Below, in pieces: positions 19,353 through 27,993 of a stretch of 64,000 nucleotides of DNA. Source of the stretch: UBA2357 sp041678045 (GTDB taxonomy: Bacteria > Pseudomonadota > Gammaproteobacteria > Burkholderiales > Rhodocyclaceae); NCBI GenBank assembly GCA_041678045.1, contig JBAYOV010000007.1:25623-89622 (forward strand), in the 5' to 3' direction. The notes beneath the pieces are model-generated. The model had not been told where the DNA came from. It saw only the letters and a list, made by a program, of their open reading frames with translations, and did no database searches. Position 1 is the stretch's first letter; each line of letters starts with the position of its first letter. The position numbers and the translations under genes were made by a program.

Positions 19353-19718
19353 TCAATGCACGCCGGCCCCGGATGCCGGCTGCACACGCCCGGCGCCCCG
19401 CTCGGACGCCTCGATCAAGGCGCGCCCGAATGCCTTCCAGGCCGGGCCGCCATGAGTGTGAATGCCCAACTCCGCACTTTCGGTCATCGTCCTGAGCATC
19501 AGCACCGACAAGGCATACAGCTCCGCACGCATGCGCTCCTGACGGTCGGGCGAGTGCAGCATGTCCCAATTGCATTCGGGCGTGCAGTTGAGCGCTTCTT
19601 GAGCATACTCGCGCAAACGTGCCTGGTCCGACCAGTCTATGCCCAGGGCAATGCCGCGCTTGACGATCTCCCGCTCCAGATCTTCCGCATCACGCGCAAA
19701 GTGTTCGAATCCGCTCAT
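19353..19718 (-). CDS. Conserved hypothetical protein
   Basis: I do not recognise the family. It is a 121-residue soluble protein with no signal peptide or membrane segment. It is acidic to neutral and predicted helical (MSGFEHFARDAEDLEREIV..., ALNCTPECNWDML, RMRAELYALSVLMLRTM). Two Cys four residues apart (CTPEC) are the only obvious special residues. It ends with a short Gly/Ala-rich tail. It is convergent with lysA and divergent from the PBP4 gene, with an AGGAGC ribosome site. Codon usage resembles its neighbours, so it is probably a real gene. Confidence 0.75.
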   Translation of the reverse strand: MSGFEHFARDAEDLEREIVKRGIALGIDWSDQARLREYAQEALNCTPECNWDMLHSPDRQERMRAELYALSVLMLRTMTESAELGIHTHGGPAWKAFGRALIEASERGAGRVQPASGAGVH

Positions 19719-19764
19719 CCGTCCTGCTCCTTGTTCCGTAAGACATTCTGTCCTTCCTGTAGCC

Positions 19765-19770
19765 TAGAAT
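19765..19770 (+). promoter_or_regulatory. Candidate -10 element for the PBP4-type gene
   Basis: TAGAAT lies 44 bp upstream of the ATG at 19814, with a weak GACATT at 17-bp spacing upstream (19742-19747). Motif match only. Confidence 0.4.
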
Positions 19771-19813
19771 ACCGCTTTTAACCGATCATTGCGCAGCGCA
19801 ACAAACCTGATCC

Positions 19814-21295
19814 ATGCCCTTCTTCACGCGCACCCTGCTCCCCGCCGCCCTGCCACGCCTGCTTGCCAGGCTGGCCCTGCTCATCGCCCTCGCCACTGTG
19901 CTGCCTGCAGGGGCCAGCGCCCTGCCTGAAACCGTGAGCAAGGCCCTCGCCCAGGCGCAGATTCCGGAAAGCGCAGTGGGCATCTGGGTGCAGGGCGTCG
20001 ACAGCGACCACCCCAGCCTGGCCCACAATGCCCATACAGCAATGAATCCGGCCTCGGTGATGAAACTGGTCACCGCCTATGCGGTGCTCGACGCGCTCGG
20101 CAGTCATTACACCTGGAACACCGAAGTGCTCAGCGAAGGCGAACTCCGCAACGGCATGCTGCAGGGCAACCTGTACCTGCGGGGCAGTGGCGATCCGGTG
20201 CTCGACTTCAAGCGCCTGTGGTCGCTGCTGCGCCAGGTTCGCGCCAGCGGCATTGGACATGTCACCGGCGACATCGTGCTCGACGCCTCGGCGCTGAACC
20301 TCCCCGGCCACGATCCCCACGCCTTTGACGGGCGTGGCCTGCGCCCCTACAACAGCGGACCTTACGGGTTGCTGCTGCATTTCAACACCCTGGGGTTGAG
20401 CCTCACGCCCGGCACGCGGGCCGGCGAGGCGGTCTCCCTGCAGCCACAACAACCACTGGCCGGCCTGAAGGTCGCTAACCGGCTGGTCACGTCAACCGGA
20501 AACTGCGGCGCCTGGTGGTACACAAATCTGGACGCCAGCCTGCAGCCCGGGGCCAACGGCGCTCCGCCCGAACTGGTCATTTCCGGCAACCTGCCTGCAG
20601 CCTGCGGCCGGCGCGAATGGGCCACCGCCCCGCTGCCACCGGAGGCCTATGCCAGCGCACTGGTGGCCGGACTGTGGGCCGAACTGGGCGGCACGCTGGA
20701 TGGCCGCGTGCGCGAAGGACAGGCCACGACTGCCGCGCGTCGCCTGCTCACCGACACCTCGCCTGCGCTGGCCGAAGTCGTGCGTGAAATGAACAAATGG
20801 TCGAGCAACGTGATCGCCCGGCAACTGCTGGCCACGCTGGGCCGGGTGCACGGCGGCGCCGGCGGCATGCTCGATGCAGTCAGCGCAGGCGCCGGGGTGG
20901 TGAAGGCCAGGATGGCCGAAGACGGCATCGATACCCGCACACTGGTCATCGAGAACGGCTCCGGGTTGTCGCGCATCGAACGCATTGCGCCAGCCGCCCT
21001 GGGCCATGTGCTGCAGGTCGTCTGGCGCAGCCCCTACATGCCGGAATTCATCGCAGCCCTGCCAGTCGCCGGACAGGATGGCACCGCCCGCCGACGCCTG
21101 CAGGACAGCCCCGCGCGGGGACAAGCCCACATCAAAACCGGCACCATCAATGGGGTGCAGGCCATCAGCGGCTACCTGCTCGACCGCCACGGACGGCGCC
21201 ATGTCGTGGTGATGATGGTCAATCACCCCAGGGCCGCAGACAGCCGGACCGCCCAGGATGCCCTGCTCGAATGGGTGTGGAGCCGCCCGCGCTGA
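19814..21295 (+). CDS. dacB: D-alanyl-D-alanine carboxypeptidase/endopeptidase (PBP4, S13 family)
   Basis: Periplasmic low-molecular-mass PBP that trims or cleaves peptidoglycan cross-links. Length is 493 residues. There is an N-terminal signal peptide (hydrophobic LLARLALLIALATVLPAGASA). The catalytic SxxK is SVMK (Ser81, Lys84), SSN is at residues 330-332 and KTG begins at Lys441. The large insert between SxxK and SSN is typical of the S13 family. It is monocistronic between an unknown minus-strand gene and ubiD. Confidence 0.94.
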   Translation: MPFFTRTLLPAALPRLLARLALLIALATVLPAGASALPETVSKALAQAQIPESAVGIWVQGVDSDHPSLAHNAHTAMNPASVMKLVTAYAVLDALGSHYTWNTEVLSEGELRNGMLQGNLYLRGSGDPVLDFKRLWSLLRQVRASGIGHVTGDIVLDASALNLPGHDPHAFDGRGLRPYNSGPYGLLLHFNTLGLSLTPGTRAGEAVSLQPQQPLAGLKVANRLVTSTGNCGAWWYTNLDASLQPGANGAPPELVISGNLPAACGRREWATAPLPPEAYASALVAGLWAELGGTLDGRVREGQATTAARRLLTDTSPALAEVVREMNKWSSNVIARQLLATLGRVHGGAGGMLDAVSAGAGVVKARMAEDGIDTRTLVIENGSGLSRIERIAPAALGHVLQVVWRSPYMPEFIAALPVAGQDGTARRRLQDSPARGQAHIKTGTINGVQAISGYLLDRHGRRHVVVMMVNHPRAADSRTAQDALLEWVWSRPR

Positions 21296-21333
21296 GGCTG
21301 CGCCCCGGCCGGGCCACTGCACGCCCCCGTCCG

Positions 21334-22824
21334 TCACAGGCCATAGTCTTTCCAGCGCTGATCCACCCGGGTCTTCACCGCCTCATCCATCACGATCGGC
21401 CGCCCCCATTCGCGCTGGGTTTCGCCCGGCCACTTGTTGGTGGCGTCCAGCCCCATCTTGCTGCCCAGGCCGGCCACCGGACTGGCAAAATCCAGATAAT
21501 CGATCGGCGTGTTATCCACCAGCGTGGTGTCGCGGGTCGCATCCACCCGGGTGGTCATGGCCCAGATCACTTCCTTCCAGTCGCGGATATCCACATCCTC
21601 ATCGACGACGATGATGAACTTGGTGTACATGAACTGGCGCAGAAAGCTCCAGATGCCGAACATCACGCGCTTGGCATGACCCGGATACTGCTTGCGGATG
21701 CTCACCACGGCCAGCCGGTAGGAGCAGCCCTCAGGTGGCAGATAAAAGTCCACGATCTCGGGAAACTGCCGCTGCAGCAACGGCACGAACACCTCGTTCA
21801 GCGCCACCCCGAGCATGGCCGGCTCGTCCGGTGGTTTGCCGGTATAGGTCGAGTGGTAGATCGGGTTGCGACGCAGGGTAATGCGCTCCACGGTGAAGAC
21901 CGGGAATTCGGCCACCTCATTGTAATAACCGGTGTGATCGCCATACGGCCCCTCGGGGGCCATGTCACCCGGATGAATCGCCCCTTCCAGCACGATTTCG
22001 GCCGAAGCCGGCACCTGCAGCTCGTTTCCGAGACATTTCACCAGTTCGGTCTTCGCACCCCGCAACAGTCCGGCAAACTGATACTCCGACAAGGTGTCCG
22101 GAACCGGTGTCACCGCGCCCAGGATGGTGGCCGGATCGCAGCCCAGCACCACCGCCACCGGAAAGGGCTCTCCGGGGTGAGCCTTGCCATGGTCACGAAA
22201 GTCCAGCGCGCCGCCGCGATGCGCCAGCCAGCGCATGATCAGGCGATTGCGTCCCAGCACCTGCTGCCGGTAAATGCCCAGGTTCTGGCGCTTCTTGTGC
22301 GGCCCCCGGGTCACCACCAACCCCCAGGTAATCAGCGGGGCAGCATCCCCCGGCCAGCAATGCTGGATCGGCAGCCGGGCAAGGTCCACCTCGTCCCCTT
22401 CCCACACCACCTGCTGACAGGGCGCAGAACGGATTTCCTTGGGGGCCATGTTGAGCACCTGCCGGAGCACCGGCAGCTTTTCCCATGCATCCTTCAGCCC
22501 CCGGGGCGGTTCAGGCTCCTTCAGATAGGCCAGCAACTTGCCCACCTCACGCAGCGGGGTACTCCAGTTGCCATCGGCCACATCCTCGCCCATGCCCATC
22601 GCCACCCGCTGCGGCGTGCCGAACAGGTTTGCCAGCACCGGAATGGCCTGCGGCACCCCCCGGGTCACCGGTTTCTCGAACAGCAGCGCAGGTCCGCCGG
22701 CTCGCAGCACCCGGTCGGCAATCTCGGTCATTTCAAGATAGGTGTCGACCGGCACGCTGATCCGCTTCAACTCACCCCGGGCTTCGAGCTGCGCGATGAA
22801 GTCGCGCAAATCCTTATAGTCCAT
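21334..22824 (-). CDS. ubiD: 4-hydroxy-3-polyprenylbenzoate decarboxylase UbiD
   Basis: prFMN-dependent decarboxylase of ubiquinone biosynthesis, cytoplasmic. Length is 496 residues, the usual size. MDYKDLRDFIAQLEARGELKRI is the standard N-terminus. The conserved catalytic region is seen around EGPYGDHTGYYN and DEDVDIRDWKEVIWA. The UbiX partner that makes prFMN is not in the window. It is divergent from the GDSL autotransporter. Confidence 0.95.
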   Translation of the reverse strand: MDYKDLRDFIAQLEARGELKRISVPVDTYLEMTEIADRVLRAGGPALLFEKPVTRGVPQAIPVLANLFGTPQRVAMGMGEDVADGNWSTPLREVGKLLAYLKEPEPPRGLKDAWEKLPVLRQVLNMAPKEIRSAPCQQVVWEGDEVDLARLPIQHCWPGDAAPLITWGLVVTRGPHKKRQNLGIYRQQVLGRNRLIMRWLAHRGGALDFRDHGKAHPGEPFPVAVVLGCDPATILGAVTPVPDTLSEYQFAGLLRGAKTELVKCLGNELQVPASAEIVLEGAIHPGDMAPEGPYGDHTGYYNEVAEFPVFTVERITLRRNPIYHSTYTGKPPDEPAMLGVALNEVFVPLLQRQFPEIVDFYLPPEGCSYRLAVVSIRKQYPGHAKRVMFGIWSFLRQFMYTKFIIVVDEDVDIRDWKEVIWAMTTRVDATRDTTLVDNTPIDYLDFASPVAGLGSKMGLDATNKWPGETQREWGRPIVMDEAVKTRVDQRWKDYGL

Positions 22825-22983
22825 TTCGATATCGTGTCTGGCAGATTGCTGGAAAATTCACACTCACGCACGCATTCTAAGGCGCGAAGCGACTCTGACC
22901 ACGCAGACAGCCGACAAATTCCCGTCGCCGGCCAAGCGTTGTATCATGGCCTGCGCATAACTCATTCCTCACGAGGAGACACC

Positions 22984-24801
22984 ATGATCCGCCCCCGCCT
23001 GCTCGCCGTGCTCACCGGCCTCTGTACCGCCAGCCTGTTCGCCCCTCATGCTGCAGCCACCCAAGCCAGCGCGGCCGTGTTCTTTGGTGACAGCCTGAGC
23101 GACGCCGGCAATTTCGCCCCGCTGCTCCCCCCCGGCACCGGACGCTTCACCACCAACCCCGGCCCGGTGTGGAGTGAAGTGTTCGCGGCAGGGCGAGGCT
23201 GGGATGCCACGGCCGCCAGCATCGGGGGTTTCAACTTCGCCACCGGCGGCAGCCGCATCAGCGAGCAGCCGGGTTTTCCGGCCAACCCGCCGACGGCGCT
23301 GGCGCCCTCGCTGCGCCAGCAAATCGACAGCTACCTCGCCCTCAACGGCGGGCAGGCGCGCAGCAATGCACTGCACTCGGTGTGGGCCGGTGCCAACGAC
23401 ATCTTCTTCATTGCCAACAGCAACCCCGCTCAGGGTCCTGCCTACATCCAGCAGACGGCTGCTGAAGCGGTCGCCGAAATTGCCCGGCTGAGCGCAGCGG
23501 GCGCACGGCACATCATGGTGTTCAACCTGCCCGACATTGGCTCGACGCCGTTCGGGCAGGCCCAGGGGCCCACGGCAGCGGTCGGACTCTCCGCGCTGGC
23601 TTCGGGCTACAACCAGCTGCTGTTCGCCGGGCTGGCCGCCGAAGGCATCGAAGTGATTGCGCTGGATGCCTTCGGTCTGCTGGGTGAAGTACAAAACAGC
23701 CCACTGCACTACGGTTTCCTCAACGCCATCGCCCCGGCCTGCGGCAGCACGCCGTCGCTGCTGTGCACCCAGGCGGATTTCGTGGCACCGGATGCCGATC
23801 AGGACTTCGTGTTCGCGGACGGCGTACACCCCGGTACCGCAGCGCATGCCCTCCTCGCGCAGTATGTCGAGGGCGTGCTGGGTTCAGCCCACTACATCGG
23901 CCAGCTGCCCGAGCTGGCCGTGCTCAACCAGCGTGCCCTGTCGCGCCAGCTGTGGCGCAGCGCGCAAATCGGCATGAGCACCACCCAGGTCGGCCAGTCC
24001 AGCGCCTGGGCAAGTGCCGGAGGCGGCAATGCCGGTATTGCACAGGCCGACGGCTCCGCCCTCAACCTCTCGGTGGGCGTGGAGCGCCGCCTCAGCGAAC
24101 AGCTGCTCGGCGGCGCCGCCCTGTCGTTCTCCCGCATGAAGCCGGACTGGGGTACGGCCGGCGACTATCGGCTCAACGACCGCAGCCTGAGCCTGTATGG
24201 TGCCTGGCGGGCCGACGCCCTGTCAGTGAGTGCCGCCCTGTCGTATGCCGACCTGTCCTACCGCAGCAACCGCCAGATTCAACTCGGGGCGGCCACACGC
24301 AGCCTGCGTGGCGACACCGACGGCTCACGCCTGGCAGCCGGGCTGGAGCTGGCCTATGCCCTCGAACAAGGCAGTCTGCGCCACGGACCGCTTGCCAGCC
24401 TGCTCTGGCAACGGGTGAAGGTGGACGGTTTTGACGAGCACGCCACCGATGGCAGCCGCTCCAGCAATCTCACCCACACCTCGCAGAAACGTGAATCCAC
24501 CGTGGTGTCGGCCGGCTGGCAGGCGATGCTGCATGCCGGCCGCTGGACGCCCTACGGCAGCGTGCTGCTCAACCACGACTTTGACGCCGGCACGCGCACC
24601 CTGCGCATGCGGGGCACGGCCAGCGATGCCTTCTTCGGCCTGAGCACGAGCGCCACGCCCGACACCTATGTCAGCCTGAATGCAGGCGCGCTGTGGCACA
24701 TCGGTCAACAGGCCATGCTGGACATCAACATCGATGCCCAGCCCCGCCGCAAGGGCATGGAGGACACCCGGGTAACGGTTGGCCTGCGCATGCCTTTCTG
24801 A
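22984..24801 (+). CDS. Autotransporter GDSL esterase/lipase (EstA-like)
   Basis: Secreted, outer-membrane-anchored esterase of 605 residues. A signal peptide ends near APHAAAT. The GDSL passenger has block I FFGDSLSDAGNF (nucleophile Ser), the Gly block FATGGSR, the Asn block WAGANDIFF, and DGVHPGTAAH with the catalytic Asp and His. The C-terminal ~270 residues form an autotransporter beta-barrel ending in Phe (LRMPF), the outer-membrane targeting signature. The start ATG follows GAGGAG by 5-6 bases. In Pseudomonas the related EstA affects rhamnolipid production and motility; the role here is inferred. Confidence 0.92.
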   Translation: MIRPRLLAVLTGLCTASLFAPHAAATQASAAVFFGDSLSDAGNFAPLLPPGTGRFTTNPGPVWSEVFAAGRGWDATAASIGGFNFATGGSRISEQPGFPANPPTALAPSLRQQIDSYLALNGGQARSNALHSVWAGANDIFFIANSNPAQGPAYIQQTAAEAVAEIARLSAAGARHIMVFNLPDIGSTPFGQAQGPTAAVGLSALASGYNQLLFAGLAAEGIEVIALDAFGLLGEVQNSPLHYGFLNAIAPACGSTPSLLCTQADFVAPDADQDFVFADGVHPGTAAHALLAQYVEGVLGSAHYIGQLPELAVLNQRALSRQLWRSAQIGMSTTQVGQSSAWASAGGGNAGIAQADGSALNLSVGVERRLSEQLLGGAALSFSRMKPDWGTAGDYRLNDRSLSLYGAWRADALSVSAALSYADLSYRSNRQIQLGAATRSLRGDTDGSRLAAGLELAYALEQGSLRHGPLASLLWQRVKVDGFDEHATDGSRSSNLTHTSQKRESTVVSAGWQAMLHAGRWTPYGSVLLNHDFDAGTRTLRMRGTASDAFFGLSTSATPDTYVSLNAGALWHIGQQAMLDINIDAQPRRKGMEDTRVTVGLRMPF

Positions 24802-24803
24802 AC

Positions 24804-25373
24804 ATGGTCGGCGAACCCGGACACGTCGAGCGCGCCCTGCACGAGCAGATCGAACTGCAGGCTCACGATCCGCACTGGGCGCGTCTGTTCGAGGAGGAGG
24901 CGGCCCGGCTGCGCGCCCTGCTGCCGCCCGAGTTGATCGGGCGCATCGAGCACTTCGGCAGCACCGCCGTACCCGGCCTGAGTGCCAAGCCCATCGTGGA
25001 CATGCTGGTGGAGGTGCGTTCGCTGGAAGAGGTTGCCAGCCGTATCGCACCGCTGCTGCAGGCGCAGGGCTATGAGTACTTCTGGCGTGCCCGCTCGAAC
25101 AGCGATCCGCGCCCCGCCTACACCTGGTTCATCCGGCGTGATGCGCAGGGCCGACGTACCCATCACATCCATTGCCTGACCCGGGACTCTGCGGAATGGG
25201 CCCGCCTGGCCTTCCGCGACCATCTGCTTGCCCACCCGGAAACGGCCCGTGAATACGACCGGCTGAAGCGGCAGATTGCCGCCGAACATCCGAACGACCG
25301 GGTGGCCTACGCCCGCGCGAAAACCGACTTCATCCGCAGGGTGACCGCCCTCGCCTTGCGCGAGCGCAGCTGA
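24804..25373 (+). CDS. GrpB family protein (nucleotidyltransferase fold)
   Basis: UPF0157/GrpB protein, 189 residues from the ATG at 24804, two bases after the autotransporter stop. Motifs are VELQAHDP-type start (IELQAHDPHWARLFEEEA), HFGSTAVPGLSAKPIVDMLVEV resembling a nucleotidyltransferase GS...D.D core, and HHIHCLTRDS. Function is not established; the fold is that of minimal nucleotidyltransferases. The upstream open frame overlaps the barrel-coding end of the previous gene and is not used. Confidence 0.88.
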   Translation: MVGEPGHVERALHEQIELQAHDPHWARLFEEEAARLRALLPPELIGRIEHFGSTAVPGLSAKPIVDMLVEVRSLEEVASRIAPLLQAQGYEYFWRARSNSDPRPAYTWFIRRDAQGRRTHHIHCLTRDSAEWARLAFRDHLLAHPETAREYDRLKRQIAAEHPNDRVAYARAKTDFIRRVTALALRERS

Positions 25374-25393
25374 CCCCGCCGGCCGTTCCCTCC

Positions 25394-26194
25394 TCAGTCC
25401 CCCCGGAAGGAGGGTTTGCGCTTTTCGAGGAAGGCGCTCACGCCCTCGACGAAATCTGCACTGGCGCCACAACGGGCGAAAGCCTCCGCCTCGTCCTGCA
25501 AGGCGCTTTCGAGCTGGGTCTGGGGGTTGGCCGCAAGCAGGCGCTTGATCTCGCCATAGGCATGGCGCGGCCCGGCCTTCAGCCGTGCCACCAGATCGGC
25601 CACCGCACTGTCCAACTCGGCGAGCGGGACCACCCGATTCACCAACCCCAGCCGCTCAGCCTGCGCGGCATCGAAGCGTTCAGCAAGCAACAACAACTCC
25701 ATGGCCTTGCGCCGGCCCAGCATACGCGGCAGGAAATAGGACATGCCACCGTCGGCCGGCAGGCCGATGGACGCATACGCGGTGGTGAACTTCGCGTTGT
25801 CCGCGCTCACCACCAGATCACAACCCAGCATCAGCGACAGCCCGAAACCCGCGCAGGCCCCGCGCACCCTGGCAACCACCGGCTGCGGCAGGGCCTGCAG
25901 GATTTCCACCGTCGGATTGATCTGCCGCTCGATCATCGCCTTGAATGTGACCTGACGGGCGGCAGGCGTCTGATCGAAATGGCGGGCGAAATCCTTCAGG
26001 TCACCCCCCGCCATGAAATGCTCGCCCGCGCCGGTCACAAGCACCACCTCCACATCCCTGCGCTCACGCAGCGCGCGCACCGCCACGTTGAGGTCCTCCA
26101 TCATCTCCACCGACAGCGCGTTGAGCGCCTCGGGTCGGTTGAGCGTCAGCGTCGCCACACCTTCGGCAACGTCCAACAATACGGTATTCGCCAT
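25394..26194 (-). CDS. Enoyl-CoA hydratase/isomerase family protein
   Basis: Crotonase-fold enzyme of 266 residues, last gene of the beta-oxidation train. HFMAGGDLKDF and RGACAGFGLSLMLGCDLVV form the CoA-binding oxyanion hole. The position of the first hydratase Glu is occupied by Gly/Phe (CAGFGLSL), and PADGGMSYFLPRMLG carries Asp rather than the second catalytic Glu. Isomerase or other crotonase activity is therefore as likely as hydratase. It lies 48 bp downstream of the DUF4442 thioesterase gene. Confidence 0.88.
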   Translation of the reverse strand: MANTVLLDVAEGVATLTLNRPEALNALSVEMMEDLNVAVRALRERRDVEVVLVTGAGEHFMAGGDLKDFARHFDQTPAARQVTFKAMIERQINPTVEILQALPQPVVARVRGACAGFGLSLMLGCDLVVSADNAKFTTAYASIGLPADGGMSYFLPRMLGRRKAMELLLLAERFDAAQAERLGLVNRVVPLAELDSAVADLVARLKAGPRHAYGEIKRLLAANPQTQLESALQDEAEAFARCGASADFVEGVSAFLEKRKPSFRGD

Positions 26195-26242
26195 GTCGTC
26201 TCCATCGGGGCTTGCATGAGGGCAGCACTGCCGTGCGCACCT

Positions 26243-26758
26243 TCATCGGGTACTGCGTTGTTCGAGTTTTGCCTTGTAACATGCCTGAGTGGCGATGTAG
26301 ACGGTTTTTTCAAGCTCCACATGCAAACGGCCTTGTGCATCGGTCAACGCCACCGAAAAACTGCGCTCGGTCTCGCCCGAGACCGCCAATGCCTTGCGCA
26401 CGGCCTCGACATCCTGCTCGCTGACATGAAAATCGGCATACAGGTGGGTGCGCCCCGGCCGCCGGTAGCGGATGCTGCCGGCCTTGTCCCAGACCACATA
26501 GCCATCGCCCAGCCCGATGGCCAGGAGCATCGCGAACATCGGGTCGGTCGCCGCGTACAAGGCCCCGCCAAACAAGGCCCCGGCCGGATTCACCGTACGC
26601 CAGGAGTGACGTAGGCGAATCCGGATGGTGCGCAGATCGTCCGACACATGAATGACCCGCCCCCCACTGGCCCGGTACGATGGATAGAGATTGAAACCGA
26701 GACGCAGCAGACGCGCACGATAGCGCGCAGGGACTCGGTCGAGCAGCCTGGGTCGCAT
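26243..26758 (-). CDS. DUF4442 hot-dog-fold thioesterase-like protein
   Basis: A 171-residue protein of the PaaI/YiiD-like hot-dog group (DUF4442). The segment RTVNPAGALFGGALYAATDPMF matches the helix carrying the putative catalytic residues. The length and the basic N-terminus (RARLLRLGFNLYPSYRASGG) are typical. It probably hydrolyses acyl-CoA, perhaps relieving CoA sequestration during beta-oxidation. It sits between the thiolase and the hydratase on the same strand. Confidence 0.85.
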   Translation of the reverse strand: MRPRLLDRVPARYRARLLRLGFNLYPSYRASGGRVIHVSDDLRTIRIRLRHSWRTVNPAGALFGGALYAATDPMFAMLLAIGLGDGYVVWDKAGSIRYRRPGRTHLYADFHVSEQDVEAVRKALAVSGETERSFSVALTDAQGRLHVELEKTVYIATQACYKAKLEQRSTR

Positions 26759-26780
26759 GTCCTGAGCCCCCGCCTGTCCC

Positions 26781-27980
26781 TCACACCCGCTCGAACACGC
26801 CGGCCGCGCCCATTCCGGTGCCGATGCACATGCTCACCATGCCGTAACGCAACTGTTCGTCGCGCTGCATGGCACTCATCAGGGTGGCCACACGGACCGC
26901 CCCGGTCGCTCCCAGCGGATGACCCAGCGCAATCGCGCCCCCCAGCGGGTTGACCCGGGCCGGGTCGAGATCGAGCTGGCGCATCACCGCAATGGCCTGG
27001 GCGGCAAACGCCTCGTTCAGCTCAACCCAGCCCACTTCCGCCTGCGGCACGCCGGCGGCCTTCAGCGCGCGCGGAATCGCCTCCACCGGACCGATGCCCA
27101 TGATGCGGGGCGGCACACCCGCTACAGCATAACTGCGAAAGCGTGCAACCGGCGTCACGCCGTAACGCTGCACGGCGGCCTCGCTCATCAACAGGACCGC
27201 TCCGGCCCCATCGGACATCTGCGAACTGTTGCCGGCCGTCACCGAGCCCCGTGCGGCAAACACCGGGCGCAGTTTCGCCAGGCCTTCGAGCGAAGCGTCG
27301 TTGCGCGGCCCTTCGTCGCTGTCGCACACCCGTTCGACCACCCGGACCACGCCCCCCTCGCCGGGCACATGGGCGCGCACCGTGAAGGGCGTGATTTCGT
27401 CACGAAAATGACCCGCCGCCATCGCCGCACACGCACGCTGATTGGACTGCAGCGCAAAGGCGTCCTGCGCCTCGCGGCTGACCTGCCATTGCTCGGCCAC
27501 CTTCTCGGCCGTCAGCCCCATGCCGAAGGCAATGCCGACATTTTCCTGCTTTGCGAAGATCGCCGGGTTGAGGCTCACCTTGTTGCCCATGATCTGGGGC
27601 ATCGCGCTCATCGACTCGGTCCCGGCCGCGATCATCACATCGGCCTCACCCAGGCGGATGCGGGCAGCCGCATCGGCAACGGCCTGCAGACCGGACGAGC
27701 AGAAGCGGTTGATCGTAATGCCCGGCACGGTTTCCGGCAGACCGGCGAGCAGTAGTCCGATACGGGCCACATTCATGCCCTGCTCGGCCTCGGGCATGGC
27801 GCAGCCGACGATCACGTCGCCGATCTCCGTGCGCTCCAGTTGCGGCACCTTGTCGACCAGCGCCGACAGCACATGGGCCAGCAAGTCATCCGGCCGCACG
27901 CTCCGGAACATGCCGTTGCGCTTGGCCACCGGTGTGCGGGTGGCCGCAACGATGTAGGCATCCTGAATCTGTTTGCTCAT
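26781..27980 (-). CDS. Acetyl-CoA acyltransferase (3-ketoacyl-CoA thiolase)
   Basis: Type I thiolase, 399 residues, cleaving 3-ketoacyl-CoA with CoA to shortened acyl-CoA and acetyl-CoA. The nucleophilic Cys lies in NRFCSSGLQAV, the catalytic His in ALGHPLGATGA and the second Cys in MCIGTGMGAAG. It follows the FadN-like dehydrogenase gene by 13 bp. FadA-like in role; the pairing with an inverted-domain partner resembles the Bacillus fadN-fadA pair. Confidence 0.93.
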   Translation of the reverse strand: MSKQIQDAYIVAATRTPVAKRNGMFRSVRPDDLLAHVLSALVDKVPQLERTEIGDVIVGCAMPEAEQGMNVARIGLLLAGLPETVPGITINRFCSSGLQAVADAAARIRLGEADVMIAAGTESMSAMPQIMGNKVSLNPAIFAKQENVGIAFGMGLTAEKVAEQWQVSREAQDAFALQSNQRACAAMAAGHFRDEITPFTVRAHVPGEGGVVRVVERVCDSDEGPRNDASLEGLAKLRPVFAARGSVTAGNSSQMSDGAGAVLLMSEAAVQRYGVTPVARFRSYAVAGVPPRIMGIGPVEAIPRALKAAGVPQAEVGWVELNEAFAAQAIAVMRQLDLDPARVNPLGGAIALGHPLGATGAVRVATLMSAMQRDEQLRYGMVSMCIGTGMGAAGVFERV

Positions 27981-27993
27981 CTTTCCTTCCCCA

